A stretch of DNA of 64,000 nucleotides, taken from positions 652,501-716,500 of the forward strand of contig OW203741.1 in the NCBI GenBank assembly GCA_934045075.1. Reading direction: 5' to 3'. Within the stretch, counting starts at the first letter, position 1; every line of letters begins with the position of its first letter. Shown here piece after piece: positions 1-14,700 of this stretch. The notes beneath the pieces were generated by a model. The model made no database searches. It saw nothing but the letters and a program-made list of their open reading frames with translations, and was not told where the DNA came from. Position numbers and translations under genes: made by a program. Source of the DNA: Yponomeuta sedellus (Eukaryota > Arthropoda > Insecta > Lepidoptera > Yponomeutidae).

Positions 1-359
1 CGTTTCGGCACTTTCAGGTGCCGTGGTCCCGGATGAATGTAATAAACGAGCATAAATCCGTATAAAAACAGTTTTAATTAGATATAGAGATGTTATGGTC
101 AATTTTGTAAGCGAATAGTGTTGTATGAGCTATAGAGTGTAACTGTTAAGGACAGAAATAATAAGATAATGGTGCTATAGCCTTTACTGTGCGGCGAAGT
201 GATGATAGATCTTTTCAGTGAAAAGCATGAACAAAATATCCCAACAATAATTATAACTTTCATCAAAATTACTTGCCCTGGTCCTAAACTAGGATACCCT
301 GTGCTATGGTAACCAGGCAAACATGAACATGGAAATACACCCAAACTGAGGCCATTTGT

Positions 360-446
360 ACAAATCAAGTACGGCGGCCTCCAGTAAGAATAGAACCCAC
401 GACCTCTGGTTTAGTAATCAAGCGTGTTAACCGCTAGACTAACGAG
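360..446 (-). mobile_element. tRNA-derived SINE head
   Basis: The reverse strand has TTAGTCTAGCGGTTAACACG (box A) and a box-B-like GGTTCTATTC. Not a functional tRNA: the acceptor stem does not close and a SINE-like tail (about 100-360) follows. Confidence 0.55.
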
Positions 447-3400
447 GCAGTTAACAGTGATGAAGCTTTATAGCCGTAACATATTTTTATATTAAAACGC
501 CTAATATACTTTACATTGTTACACTTTGTTAATTAATTAAGTACTTAATAAAAATGTTTATTAACTTTTGTACGACGTTTTTGAATTGATCTGCAACTAC
601 AACTAAGTCGAGTCTTGAACAAGAGGTAGGTACCTCAGAACAATAAATATTGTTCTGATGTAGGTAATTTAAATATACGCCGTTGGACTCTTTTTTTGTT
701 CTATTAGACCCTAAAAAATGTTGAAACTTTTTGAGGCTAGCAAGACTTTAATATTAAATTCGACTTCTGTCATGTCGTCATTTTGCAAACACATCGTCTA
801 ATTTATCACCATTAGAATTTATTTAGAGACGTCTTGACAAGGATGAAAAACGTTTTCCGCGTTTCAAAAGATGATTTTTAAGGCCTGCGCAGACTAAGGA
901 GTATCCCCCGAGTACTTTTTTGTCCGCCGAATATAAATTGTATCGAATAATTCATAAGGCCTAAAAGTACCCCATACAAAAAGTCCTTCAAGTTACCGAG
1001 GACATCAAGAGACACCGGACTGGACAAACGTTCGGTATTTTCTTTTAAAACGCCTTTTCTTTTTTAACTTCATGTAAATTACAACACAATATAATCTCAG
1101 AATATATGCTTTCATAGAGTACCTTTCATTCAATTTCCGGGGAACAAATGACCGCACACCGTAGGCGTTGAGTCCGCGATAAATACTCGGAGGACATTTT
1201 TTACGATTCATCGTCTGCGCAGGCTTTTAATATAATTTCTAGTCATCTACTACGTGGTCAAATCTGTTTGACGGACACCTTTTTGTTTTCAAATAATAAT
1301 TTTTCGTCCAATTTAATGATCCTTATGCCAAATAAAACTAACTCGATATAAAAATAAGACCTTTATTATGTATGACATCGCATTACAATTATCAATTATT
1401 ACCTAAACCAAAACCAATGTACAAAATGTTTACGAGACAACAAGGTGACAATATGATTAGCCGCTCTCCTGACACCGGGCAAGGGTCCCTTCACACTGAC
1501 GCGCATCACCGGCCGATGGCACGACCACTGATTCGTGTAACTCCTAGTGTGAAAGAGGCCCTTAGGCCACACTCTGGGGCCTAGGGGATTATCAAATTGC
1601 TTTCTGACAGATATTTTAATTCAGTGACGCTTCGAGTTCACACTCACAAATGCAAGTTTGAGCTGTCAATGTAACAAAGACATCTGTCTAAGTATGTGGA
1701 TTTAAGCTCTATCTACGTTGCAACGAACGGACTGGAAATTTCGGTAATACATTTCTAGAGGTTGGATAGGTTATGTGAGGTGCGGTACGTCTTATTGGCA
1801 TCGCATGCATATAAACTAAAATAAACTGTTAATTACTTACAATTTTTAATCACTTCTTTGCGTTCGGCCCCGTGACGGCTGATAGTTGTTGCGGAACTTC
1901 ACCGGGTAGTCTCTACATTGTAGGTTTTAAGCATTATTTTAGATTTAAAGATCCACGCACACGTCGCCGTCACGTTGTAATGTGGATAGAGCATCACATC
2001 AGTTTAGTAAACTTTTAAAACAATAGCCCCCAGGCCGCAGGCTGTGGCCACGCGTGCGACAATCGCAGACTTATGGCACTAAATACATAATAACGCAAAT
2101 AGAAACAATCCTCAGAGTAAAACATTGCTTATAATATGAGCAGCAGCTAGGGACAACCAAACCGTCGCGCCAGCGAGACGCAATACCGTTCACAACTTTA
2201 CGGGACGGTAAAGGAACCAATCTTATAACTGTATCAATGGTTCTTTACCCAGGCCACGTGCAAAGCGAACGCTTGACACCACACTAACAAATAACAAATC
2301 AAATAAACATCTCATTGACAACGACAATTTACTTAAACTTCAAGGACATGTTCAGTCTGCGCGCAGCCTTAAAACACCACGACAGATCTAGTAATAATAA
2401 TAATCATAGAAACATTCATAAATAGCTATTTTTTTAACTTCAACAAAAAAACGTATAATTCTAGTTGAAAATTGAGCATGCGGCCAGCGTGGTTCTAGTA
2501 TTTAAAATTCTGAAAGCTGTAATGTGATTGGTCGAATCGGCGCCCAAGCTTCAGCCCCCAAGCGACGTGCTTGCGTGCGCGCAGGCCGCAGTGAACGTAA
2601 CATAGTATTTTAAAAACATTGTAAACAAAAGTGATCTAGGAAAAATATACAAAAGACTCGATGATTTTATCATGAAATGTTTATCAACCACAAATTTTGG
2701 CTACAACTACACATATCTTAGTCTTACGATAAAATAATCTAACACACAATCTACTTGCACATGCTCAAAAGTCATGTAAATGCCTTGAACAGTACAAGTA
2801 GACATAGATATTTTTAAAATATATAAAATCACTATTACATTTTTACACGGTCAATTTGCACAAGACTCGGTTATAAAAACAACCTTGAACTAAAATAATA
2901 TAAGATTTTTAAATCGTGATAAACTTTACTATAGAAAAGGTCGCACTATATTGTCATGTAGCAGTCAAGTGGGTTGACTAGCTTATATAAAAATAAATAT
3001 TTAAACCTAACACTGCCACTTTGATACCGTTTTTCAGATGTTTCTACCGAAATTATTTTGCAAAAGGACTATAGTAGTTTTCTTTAGTTTATTACTCTAA
3101 ATTACTGGTGCAAATACAAATTTCACATTTGTAAAATAAGTTTGAACGAGCATGACGTTTTAATTTTGGCACACCGCTTATAGAAACGAGGATCTAAACA
3201 ATTTACAACAAGATCAGAGGAAGATGATTTCAGGCACTTGTGGTATTATTTACAGTTTTTTACTACCGCCATTTTTAAACACAAGAAGCAAGGGATGTCG
3301 ATTTTGAAATATATCACAACCACATAATTTCATAATGCCCAACTTTAAAATTTTAATTAAAGATAAATATACTTAAAACATCTTGAATTGGCAAGAACAA

Positions 3401-5164
3401 ATCGGGTGGTACACTTAAAAACCCTAAAAGTTGATATTATAATAAGTACTTAGATCTTCTCAGGTACCCACTGTTTCTCGGCTGTAAATGTAGGCATAAA
3501 TGAGCGAGTGTTAATTAATAACAAGCAAGGTTAGTGACTTTCTCCGGAAAATGTAGCTGATTCAGACAAAGTTGTCTGAGATAAAGAGAAACAAACAAGT
3601 AGACTCTGAATTTTAATAACAACAATCAAACGGTTTCAGAATATCCCATACACTTGGCACGTTTAGGGAAAATTTTACGTTTCATTAAAAAAAAAATACA
3701 AAGATATGTCACACTTTGATGAGTTTATACAAATATATTTACAAAAGTTATCGGCTCTGAACACTACCTCCGTTTGAGCAGTTTTTCGTGTAGAAAGGAC
3801 CCACCCTGACACGTGACTTATCAACGACGGTTAATCCTTCCCACACGGTGAAGTATTGCTGTGTATTTAAAATAGAGCAGATTTAAAACCTATTTATATT
3901 TTACTCTCTGAAGTGCCACGCAACAAGTGACCGCGATATAAACTATGCTAGAGAGAACTCGTAATTGTATATACACCAAGAAGTGATATTAAGTGTGACC
4001 TTTTTTGTGCAATTCTATAAACACCCGGAATCCTTTGGTCCTTCGGGCGTGAGGGAATAAAAACGTGTTTTACAAGGTAAAAATATACATAATATTACAT
4101 AGACTATTTATAAATAGACGAATATTAATTAGACTATTGCTATTTATGGACTTTACATAATAAAAATTTATACATTTTCATTCATCCTAATATCGAGACT
4201 TAATTCCATTTCATACGTGTCAATTTTGTATGACTTTTTAATATGAAACGACAAGTTTAAACTGTTCTACTTTAATCAGTTTAGTTACTTAACTGTAATA
4301 TATTACGATCACTAAAATATATATCTCCGAGTATGATTTTTCTAACAAAACACTAGAGCTAGAACACAACGCATCTAATTTAACTATAGCAGAGCTAGCA
4401 CAATACCCATACAGCTTTAGAGCCTTACCACGCTAGCGAATACCGACCGCGTTGTTCAGTGAGGCAATATCACCGGTCCCTCATCGAGCATTTAAGAGCT
4501 CATACTATTTTTATTTTTAATGCACTAACCCGTGCTTTAATTAATTTAATTTTTAGCCTCTAAATAGGTTTTTAAAATTTAAGAGCTTGTTCGCCTTTTT
4601 TGACCACATTTTCGTTAACATTTATTCCTTTTTTTTTTGTTATTTACCTGTTTTTCCACTGTGTCGTTAGCAATAATTACAATTATTTTGTTGCATTGCA
4701 TCGAATATTAATGGCCTCACTGTAAACGCGTTAGCAAATCGCTGGTATGGTAAGACTACATCCAATTGGATGATATGGTTAATATACTTAATTGGTTATT
4801 TTATGTGCTAGTCCCGCATAGCGTTATAAATTTTCCTTTACACTGTACAAACACCTACCTCTGACCGACACCTTTGTCAAATAAACTTGTATTATTTAAC
4901 TACGAGTAAACTACGATTTTGAACCCTTCTTTAATACACTTATGATTTAAATCTAGACGTTTCAAATCTCCATCTCGCATTACATTTAACAACAGTCCAA
5001 ATACTTCAAATAGGTTTCATATTTCACGTGTCCCATTGGCCAAGTTTGAAACATAAGATATTTGGCCCTTGCGATAGCAGTGACCAGAGTTAACTACTAT
5101 TTCTGTACCTCGACATCCTACCCACAGACTTTTTTGCTGTCTGCGATCTCACCGTTAAACAATA

Positions 5165-5560
5165 CGCTTCAAATGACGCTATTTAAGTCGACAACCTCCC
5201 CGGTGAGTGAGCCAACACACTTTAAATTTTGACTACAGAAGATGGCTGCCCGAACCTCTCTTTAGAAGACGTAATGACAGTTACAATTCGATGTTCAAAC
5301 CTTTCACAATTTAGCGTCTAATATCGCCGCTCCCGGTACAGATCTGGACTTCTAACACTACGCCTGAAATGGCGTCATTCAAATCGACAACCTCCGCAGT
5401 GTGAACTGAGCTAACGACCTCAAATTTTAACCACAGAAGACGAATATCCGAACTATTCGGCGTCAAACATAACGGATCGACGATAGTCACAAGGTACGCG
5501 CGAAGTGACGTCATTCATGTTGCCAGTGCGAACGGGGCCAATCCAAGTCCAATTTCGACG
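5165..5560. repeat. Degenerate repeat in the presumed atlastin 3' UTR
   Basis: GACGCTATTTAAGTCGACAACCTCC near 5,172 and GGCGTCATTCAAATCGACAACC near 5,370 head two related ~110-bp blocks; a third fragment starts near 5,505. Confidence 0.6.
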
Positions 5561-5598
5561 TCTGTCCGAAGAATGAGGCGTCTAACCTGGCGCTGCGA

Positions 5599-5623
5599 GG
5601 GCGGGGGCGGGGGCGGGGGCGGG
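5599..5623 (+). other. G-quadruplex-type motif just past the atlastin stop
   Basis: Five G-runs of 3-5 separated by single C, ending two bases from the stop codon; C-rich in the mRNA. Confidence 0.75.
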
Positions 5624-5625
5624 CA

Positions 5626-5748
5626 TCACAACTGCTTGTGCTTCCCGTTGGCGGCGGGCGCGGGCGGGCCGAGCGCGCGCTCCGCCGCCGCCGCCGCCGC
5701 GTGCTCCATGCCCTTCTCTATGCACACCTGGTACACCGGCTTCATCAC
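5626..5748 (-). CDS. atl: atlastin terminal exon: amphipathic C-tail and stop
   Basis: 40 codons and TGA at 5628-5626. [17 protein letters not shown] matches the family tail helix; it then runs through an alanine tract to a basic end (GKHKQL). The alanine tract is coded almost entirely by GCG/GCC, and a C-rich tract starts two bases after the stop. Confidence 0.92.
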   Translation of the reverse strand: MMKPVYQVCIEKGMEHAAAAAAERALGPPAPAANGKHKQL

Positions 5749-8700
5749 CTGCCGGGAGGGACCGGAGTTAGTACCACTGGACTATCCGCGCTTCAAAATC
5801 GTAGTTGGGCCGTTGTATGTTCAAGATTTAATACCCCAGACACTACACCAGCTAAAAAAAGCTCTTAAAAAGCTGGACGTGTACGCAGAATCGGGTACAG
5901 GGTTAGAAGAATCTAAAAAAGACTACTTCCACCGCGGAAAGAAAACATAGTTCATGTTTATTAAGGCAAATAGCAAAAACTTTTGTTTACAAGTATTAAA
6001 CTAAGCAAAAGCAAAGACCATGGCATTCAGTTACTGCAGGTGTTTTATACGACTTCTAGGTGCTACTTTTAATTTAATTAATGAATGTAATTGAGTTAGT
6101 AAACTAACTGAAGCTTTACTGTCGCAGCATGTTTATTTTTACACGTATTACACCTATGCACTCAGAGCCTGCTCTAATAACCAATGAGCAAGTCACAATA
6201 TTTTTCTCAACATCTATAAAGCGTTGGACCATCTCCAGCGCAAGATGTTAACGAATACTTGTACTTGTAAATGCAGAGACCCGTGCCTCAACAGTGGGGA
6301 CATACGAAGGGTTGAAACCATACCACTTGTGCCACTCACATTATCCCACAGCATGTTGGCTGTGTCGTCTATAGTGACGCCTAGCTCTCGCATCTCGCCG
6401 CTGTATCTGTAACAATAAATATAAACTTTTATAGGTATGCTTTTTATGGTATAAAGATGATTTGATATCAGCCTGGCTAAAATCCGAGTGAAGGATAGTT
6501 CCGTATGTAAATATGGACTGAAAGATCCTTGTAACACTTATCAGCTGTACTAACCTTCCAATTCTCCCACCCTATTAACCTCAAAATGATCCTCTCACAA
6601 TTTTTTTTGCGGCGTAAGCGGCCACAAAAATACTGGTTTTCATTTTTGCACTACTTCAAGGGATTGTGGACCTGCGTAAATAGGTTTTAATTTGTCCTCG
6701 ATACCTCAACAGGTTTTCGGGATAAAGGGTCTTTTAAAATTTATAATTATACTTTATTCACACACACACACACAGAAACGCACGTGATCGCAACGTGATT
6801 CTGTAAAGGTTCCGCTTTTCCTTTTGAGGTAGGTAACGCTTAAAATGGGCAGCGTGAACTGGTCACCTGATGTACGCCCAGAGCACCAGCGTGAGCAGCG
6901 CCAGCCCCATGGCCAGGTTGCTCAGGTTGGCCAGCGGGTAGAGGCCGACGAGGCCGAACACCCCGCTGAGGATGTAGAAGACCATGGCGATCGCGAAGAA
7001 CACGCTCGGCGTGCGCGCCGCCTTGAAGATGTTCTTGCTCTCGTTGTGCGCTTTGAACTGCACGAACTGCTCCTCCAGGTCCTGCTCCGGGGGGCAAACG
7101 TTATTGTTCTATTTCTAAGAAAACTTGTAACTGAATCGCTGCAATGAATGGGTCATCGATCTCCCTCCAAAATGGTTGAGACTGATGATGGCTGAGCTCT
7201 GCGTTAAGCTCGTGAACGAGTGCTGTTCGTGTGTCTGGCCGCAGCACTTGTTATGTTCTCACGACCTATGTAAAACAATTAACTAATGCTTTGGAATTTC
7301 AAGTTATTAATGGCAATCATGGAATCTTATCATACGTATAGGTGGTAACTGATGTATTAGATTTAAGAGAACTTGAGAAAAGATAGTCAAAGTGGAGTTT
7401 TCTTCCCGCTGCCTTTTTCTGCACTACGCTACGGCCCGAGGGCAGCGGCTTTCACTTTCATGTTGCATTGTACTTTGACATTCAGCAAATAGAATATAAA
7501 TTCTTTACATTGAAATAAATTGAATTGAATTAATTTGGTAGATAGAAAATCATGCTGCAAATCTAATTATATTACAAATAAGTATATTACAAGCAAGTTA
7601 TTAATTCGTTGCATTACTCTTACAGTAGCAGTAACTCCAGAACCAGGGCGTCCGCTGCTCCAGGCTACTAACCAAACCCATACAGTATCAGTGCAGTACC
7701 TGCGTGAGCTGGTCGCAGTAGGCCTGGCTGAACTCGTCGCCGCCCATCTTGCGCTTGCTGTGGAAGGCGTGCAGCGCCTTGTCGCGGACGCGCGCGTGCT
7801 CGGCCTCGAGCAGCCGCTGCTGCAGGTAGGGCTTGGCGCCGCCGCACACCTCCTCCATCAGGCTCGTGTACACCTCCTTGGCCTCCGCCACCGCCGTCAG
7901 GTTGTTGGCCTCCGCCGTGGCCTGTGCACGGGACCGACGCCGTTAACTCAGGCCTTGAGTGCATTGGTCAGATTTGCTGTTTGCTAGCGAAGAACGTTTT
8001 GGCTGGCACAATGGGTGCCACTGTGTCAGCAACAAAATAACCGTATATTTTTTGTACCTGTACTGGTTACCTAAAATAACCGTAGGTTACTTTGAGAACG
8101 AAGCGCTCGTGGCCTAGTCGAACCGAGGGGTTGGAATCAATAACTTGAGTTAAGCAACAACAGACGCGGTCAGCTGCGGGGCCGTTACTGCCGGCTGTCA
8201 TGTAATAGCATTCGTTAAGCCATAGCTTATGGGCGGCTTGATAACTTCTGATAGTAAGACCCGCCACTGCCTTACAAACCTCCACTAACTCGAACTTGGC
8301 CCCCGTAGAGAGAAGTTTGGCCTAACCTTCCTGCGACGCTGGAAGAGACCCGTGCCCCAGCGGTGGGGACATACAAGGGTTGATATCGAATTTTGCGAGC
8401 CGAATGGGTGGAATGCTTCAATTTAGACTGCTTTTTAAATTTATCAAAAAGCAAAGTGAATGAGAATCCAACCCTACGGAGGGAAGTCCCTACGTCATTG
8501 ACATAAATCTTGACTAGTAAGTAAAGTTAACTCATCAATGCCACATCATTTTGTCAATATTTAGGACAATGCCCATTGATCATGGGGTCTGTGGTTAGTC
8601 ATGCATAGTTTACTTTACTGTCTCGAACGAAATCTTCAAACTTATCGCCACCTTTGCACATCAACACATCCACTCACCACCAGCATACTCTTGGGCTCAG

Positions 8701-11700
8701 GCAGCTCGTTCCCCTTGTAGATGTTCATGTAGGACTTGAAGTACTGCAGCAGGTCCTTGGCCTTGACTTTCTGCCCGTTGATGAGCTTCGGCACCAGGTT
8801 GGACGGAGACAGCAGCATCGGCACCAGCTGCTGCAGGGACCGCTTGAACTCGGCCTCGATTTCTGTGGACGGACCAACAATACAATACTAAATGCCCTAT
8901 ACTAAAGCAAGAAAGAAAGAAATAACGAAAAAAGCAGAAATAACGACATTACAAACATGTAAACATCCAAGACTTGGACTATTTTTTTACCCAGCCGAGA
9001 TTCGAACCCGGCATCTCTTGCATGGTAGGCAGAAGCGCTACCTCTACACCACAAAGGCCGTCAATAAAGTCATAGACATTTTTATTATTTACCGCAAGAA
9101 ACTTGTCGAGTGGTCGAGTGGTACCGGTGAGAGCGGCGGTAGCCAGCGATAGACCGCAGTCTTTCAATCTGGAGGTTGTGGGTTCGAATCCCGGCATGTA
9201 CCAATCAATGACTTTGTTTTCTTTGTTTTTCGAAGCTATAGTAGCAAGACCACTCGCTAACCGTCAAAGAAAACATCGTGAGGAAACCCTAGCGTCTGAA
9301 GTGCTAACAAACCTCAGCGCTTGCTACGTGCAATGGGCCATCTATGAGGGTAAGTGCGAAAATCTAGTTCCTTCTCCAATATATTAGTCCAGTCCATCCA
9401 AAGGTTGTCTGGAAGAGATCACTTTTAGTGATAAGGCCGCCGTCTGTACTCTTGGGTTAAGAAATATCTTCATTTTTATGCACAATCTATCTCTATCGAG
9501 ATTTACCTACTCAGATCAAACTAACTAACCTGTGAGCCGTCCGTCGAAGGCGGGGTTGGTGGCGACGCGCAGTCCGGGGTGCGGCATGAGGAAGCACGCG
9601 ATCTCGGAGAAGCACGACGTTATGTGCTTGCGCAGCGACTGCAGCTCCGGGTGCTGCTTGTCTGACACCTGCGCGGTACCGGGCTTTAACACGGCGCATC
9701 AACACACGGACTGCAGCATGTAGCTCTTATTATTTACAACTAGCTGACCAAGCGAACTTCGTATCGCCTAACAGAAGATTCTTAATGTTTTTTAGTTTAC
9801 TCTGCGTAAGAATCATCCTCGTATTTCAAGGAATATTCTAAAAAAAAAGAGTTAGCGAAATCGGTTCAGCTGCTCTCGAGATTTGCGCTTATCAACACAT
9901 TCAACGATTCATTTTTATATAATAAATTATGCGGCCCATATTGTGTACAAGAGCAACGAATAGTTATTCGATAATAATAATAATAATAATTTATGAGCGG
10001 CTTAATAACTTCTGACAGTAAGGCCCGCCACTGTCTTACAATCCTCCATCAACTTGGACTAGGCTCCGTGGTGGAGTATGGCCTAACCTTCCTGCGGTGC
10101 AGGAAGAGACCCGTACCCCAGCAGTGGGGACATACAAGGATTGATATCGATTCAAGCAATATAAGTGGCCTTAAGGTGGCTTGATAACTTCTGACAGTAA
10201 GACCAGCCGTGGTGGAGTGTGGCCTATATAGAGAGTAAATGTACAATTTAACATGCCATAGGTCGTAGGTTCGATTTACACTGGGGGTCACCGTACACTG
10301 TAGAAATGGCCTCAGTCAAGGCCGTAATTGCGACCTAATCAAGTACCAATGTGAATGTCCTGTGGGAATCGAAACCACAACATGTGTTTTGGTAGTCAAG
10401 CATATTATAGGCATTAAAAAATTAAGTGATACATTGCGTATGTAACTAACCCGACCTTGCTCAGTATTATTTAGAAAGAAGTTATATTTACCACCCTGTG
10501 TGCATAGCTTAATCAAAATTAACCAAGCATTTGTGAGATTAACTGTTAACCAGGCAATGGTATAGTACCCACATAAAATTGAACCTTATCACCTTCAAAT
10601 AATGCCCAATGAAACATGCGTACTACCCTTGACCGACTAAGGGTTAATTCGTAACTTATTAAGAAAAAAAAAACCAGTCACTTGTCACGGTACAAACAGT
10701 CAGATCTACCAATTTATCAATAGAAAAATCTGGGTACTTTTTTCTTTTGAAGACCATTCAGAAAACAACATTCCTCTATTCTAGAGATAAGTTAGAGTCA
10801 CTGCATCTTACTTGTGACGTATCATCGGCAAACTGATGTGAAACAAAGAAAAAGCACTTGTTATTTACTTTTAATATTCAGCAAACACAAATAAGACTGC
10901 GCCAAATATGCAAAAGATTGATAACGTCTGCTTATGAGAACTTAGCACTGGCCCTCTTTTATTTCATACCATTCAGTTTATTTCAGGGTATCAATATCAA
11001 TATTTCTTGAATTAATAAGATTTATTAATGACCTAGGACGAGCGAACAACTTAATAAATATTATTGCTTTCGGTATTTTATCGATCTCTAAACGACTACG
11101 TTTTATAAACCATAATTTAGGGGTGTTATTTTATAATCCCACGATTCCTTAAGCAAATTGGTTAACTAATGAATAAAACACACCCACACACGTCATACAT
11201 ATACTCGCTATTATGTAGTTGGGAGTTAAAACTCCCATTGTTTCTAAACAATATTTTTTTACAAGGAAAAGACGTAACCACAGATTACGTAACTAAACAG
11301 CATCTGAAGAGTGTTTAAAGAAATCGTGTTTTTATAAATAACACCGCTAAACTACAGCGTATTTGAACTAGGGAAAATCTGAATGAAATATATAAATGTG
11401 ATCGTTTTACAAGCAGCTCTTTACAGCAGTGGGGAGGACGTCTAGTACATACCTCGAGCCAAATTTGCAGCATGGTCTACCCACCATCAGCCCTACAAGA
11501 CATCTCAGGGACGCTCTAGAAAAAGTTCCAGACTGGGGCAGTTGAAAAGGGGCGGGAGTTTACCTTGAGCCTTCGCTGCAGGATGGTCTGGCCGCCATCA
11601 GCCCCGTAGGGCGCCTCGTAGGGGAAGCTCCAGTCTCTGACGAGGAACTGGAGCCGCTGGAAGGGCGTGCGCCCGCTGTCCTCCAACGCCAGGCGGCCGT

Positions 11701-14700
11701 ACTCCGTGAACAACTGGGGGACAACGTTGCGAGGGGTTATTGAGGTGTGCAAGCTTTTGGGTTGCAGGAAGAAGAATTGAGCAGGGAATGTGGAAAAATT
11801 ACGCGCGTCTGGAGTTACTGCCTTGCAATTACCCCCATGCCTTCTCTGCCTTATCATTTTAATCATACCTCTGTGTATTTTTTTAGCCCTTGAGTATGCG
11901 AACTATTGTTTTATGTGGGTAAAGTGCATATGCTAAAACGCTATACGCTAAGAAAAGCAACTGACAGTTGTTCTTCTTAACGTGTCTATGGCATAACAAT
12001 TTTCATCAAAGTCTTCACTACAACAACTAACAGTTGCGGTCCAGAACTTTGCGACTCTGACTGCTTTATCACTTGCATTAGGGCCTCCGCTGACAGCTGT
12101 TAACTATAGATTTGAAGATGGTCGGCGTTACAGAAAGTTGTCTTTCTGTAACACATGCTGAGCTGGGTCCTTTTCACAAACGCAGTACATTGGCACGGTA
12201 TTTATATGACTTGTTTTGTTATTGCTTTACATTGCACTTTTATTTTGGCAAAATTTTGGATTGCGTGTTGTTTCTTAACTTTAAGTATCATTGTACTGTG
12301 TTAAATTAATTTGTGAATAAAACCTTTTCTATTCTATTCTACAAGAATTCTGGGGTAAAGAATGGTAAATAGATGTGAAATAACCTATTATCTTAGACAC
12401 CAGCAGCATCCAGCAGCTGATGTCTCTATTAGTCAACAGTTGGGTCTCCCATGCACTAGTAAAGTGACTAGCAAAAATTCACTAGCGCGACCATCGAATC
12501 GACGAAACTCACTAGTCACGAAACGAATCTTTTGCAAAATGGCTTAAAACAAATCTTTCAGCTACGATCTTTTTTTGGTTTTACTGGTGACGCGTGGACC
12601 TTTAGATAGAGCTCCTTAACACCAGACCCCCTGCCGACATGGCTGGAGCGTTTGTCTACACTCAGGGGTCTTTAGCCGACCACATGTGTTAGTATCCCTA
12701 TAAACCACGAGCTCACCTGTAGATGCTGCAGGTCGTCTTCCTGTATGTTCTGTGAGAGGTTATAAATCTGTACAGAGGACAGCATGGTGGAGAGAGCAAA
12801 CACGGTGGCGCAGTCTCGCACCGTGGATTCGCTGTCGAAGGCGCCTTGCGTGTCCAGAAGGATTATGGCTACCTGTTGGGATTAAACGAAATGGGTTAAT
12901 AATATACGACCTCAACCCTTGCATGTCCCCACTGCGGAGTACGGGTCTCTTCCTGCATCGCAGGAAGGTTAGGCCATACTTCACCACGGGGGCCAAGTCC
13001 GGGTTAGTGGAGGATTGTAGGACAGTGGCGGGCTAAACTGTCAGCCGCCCATAAGGCCTCTGACACGCCTTAACGACTGCCATTAAATGACAGCCGGAAC
13101 CAATGACTTAATGTGCCTTGCGAAGCACAGATGCGCTCGGAAAAATGCCACTGGCGGTAGTCACGGGACAGTTACCCATCCTGCCCGGACCGCGCCTGTT
13201 GATTGATTCCTATCACTTGATTCGATTAGGCCACGAGCGGTTAATATACACTTACTTTCAATGGGAATTATTGGATCTATTGGCTGCCTCGTTGGGTTCC
13301 GCAGGAGACAAGAGTTGCGTGGAAAAGTCACTGGGGTTCCACGAATCACATTTCTCAATGAATCGTTGATTATTTTGATTCTTAAATAATTCCTCAGCAT
13401 CAAATATTGTTTTCGAATGGGAAGGTGGCGGTACATTCAGAGGCTTCAAGTTAAGTCAAATCTTAAGCTTAATATTTTGATATGGTGTTCCTTAAAATAG
13501 AAAGTTTGTTAGTGGTCCCCAACTTAAAAGTTTAGGAGTCGCTGGTCTACAGGTAAACAGGTTGTTGGTTCTTGATTTGGTTTGTACTTGTTTTGTACAA
13601 CTGCCCTTACTGAGCTGAGCAGTTTGTCCATGTTTAATGCCCTTATCCAATGTCTGCAGTAGACAATTATGACAAGGAGGAAAAAAAGGCCGGGCAGGAG
13701 AAAGACGTCATGGTCATGGTTCACTGTGCAACATCAAACAATAGACCGCTGTTAAAAGCGCGGAGGAGCTGTTCCGAATAGCACTAAACAGAGACCGCTG
13801 TAATGAGCCGACTGCCAACCTCCAGTGATGGAGAGGCAATTTAAGAAGATGTTCTTGCCTGATTGCCAAGGAAATCGCAAGGTAGGGCGCAGTTTGAGGC
13901 CAGTTCTAGTACAGTTCACGGTGATGGTGCATGTTTGTGTTATGTTCACATATCTCAGTGCTTGATACCATTATCACATCTATGAGGCTAAGGGCCTGTT
14001 TCACAATCTGCAAATAAAGTTCCGGATAAGCTATCCGCAACCAGGGCTGCCGTTTGTTCTAAATTTGAAGCCATTAACGAACACACGCAATATAGGAAAA
14101 AAATATTTAAATTTAGAAACGGCAGCCCTGGTTGCGGATAGCTTATCTGGAACTTTATTTGAACATTGTGAAACAGGGGCTAAGTGCGGAAATCTCTCGT
14201 GTAATCACTACCTAACTATAACATATTAAAGTGGTATTGATATTTTGTAGTATTTGTGCCACAGGACGGAACCACGCGGAAGGCGTGAAACTACAGTTCA
14301 TACTTTATGAAAGTTCAATGTACATTGCGTAGCCGATTCTTCCTGCTCGTCAATTTGTGGGTTAATCCGCTAAACATCTAACTGTCATTTTCATCAGCCA
14401 TTTGACGCCCACTGCAGGACATAATGCCTCCCTCATGGTTTTCCAAGCTTCACGGTCTTGTGCGGCCCACGTCCAGCGCCTCCCGCCACCGTAATATAGT
14501 AAAGTAATACATAGTCCTACGAAATACGGCTTAGATAAGATGAGATAAAAATATTCTTTATTATACACTGAAAAAAACAACAAATACAAAATATTTACAA
14601 CTCAATTAAATTTATTTCAACGTAAAGAATTTACATTCTGTTTGCTGAATGTCAAAGTACAATGTAACATGAAAGTGAAAGCCGCTGCCTTCGGGCCGTA

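Larger units (their letters stand above)
1..5598. other. AT-rich non-coding region downstream of atlastin
   Basis: Only short spurious frames. Probably atlastin 3' UTR at the right end, then intergenic. Holds a SINE head (360-446) and SINE family A tail scraps at about 4,500-4,580. No polyadenylation signal can be chosen with confidence. Confidence 0.6.

Noticed and set aside
1372..1584. 70-residue plus-strand frame in the left intergenic region
   Set aside because: No codon or family signal; composition fits chance in repeat-derived DNA.
5573..5950. 125-residue plus-strand frame with a glycine run
   Set aside because: Antisense of the atlastin terminal exon and G-rich tract.
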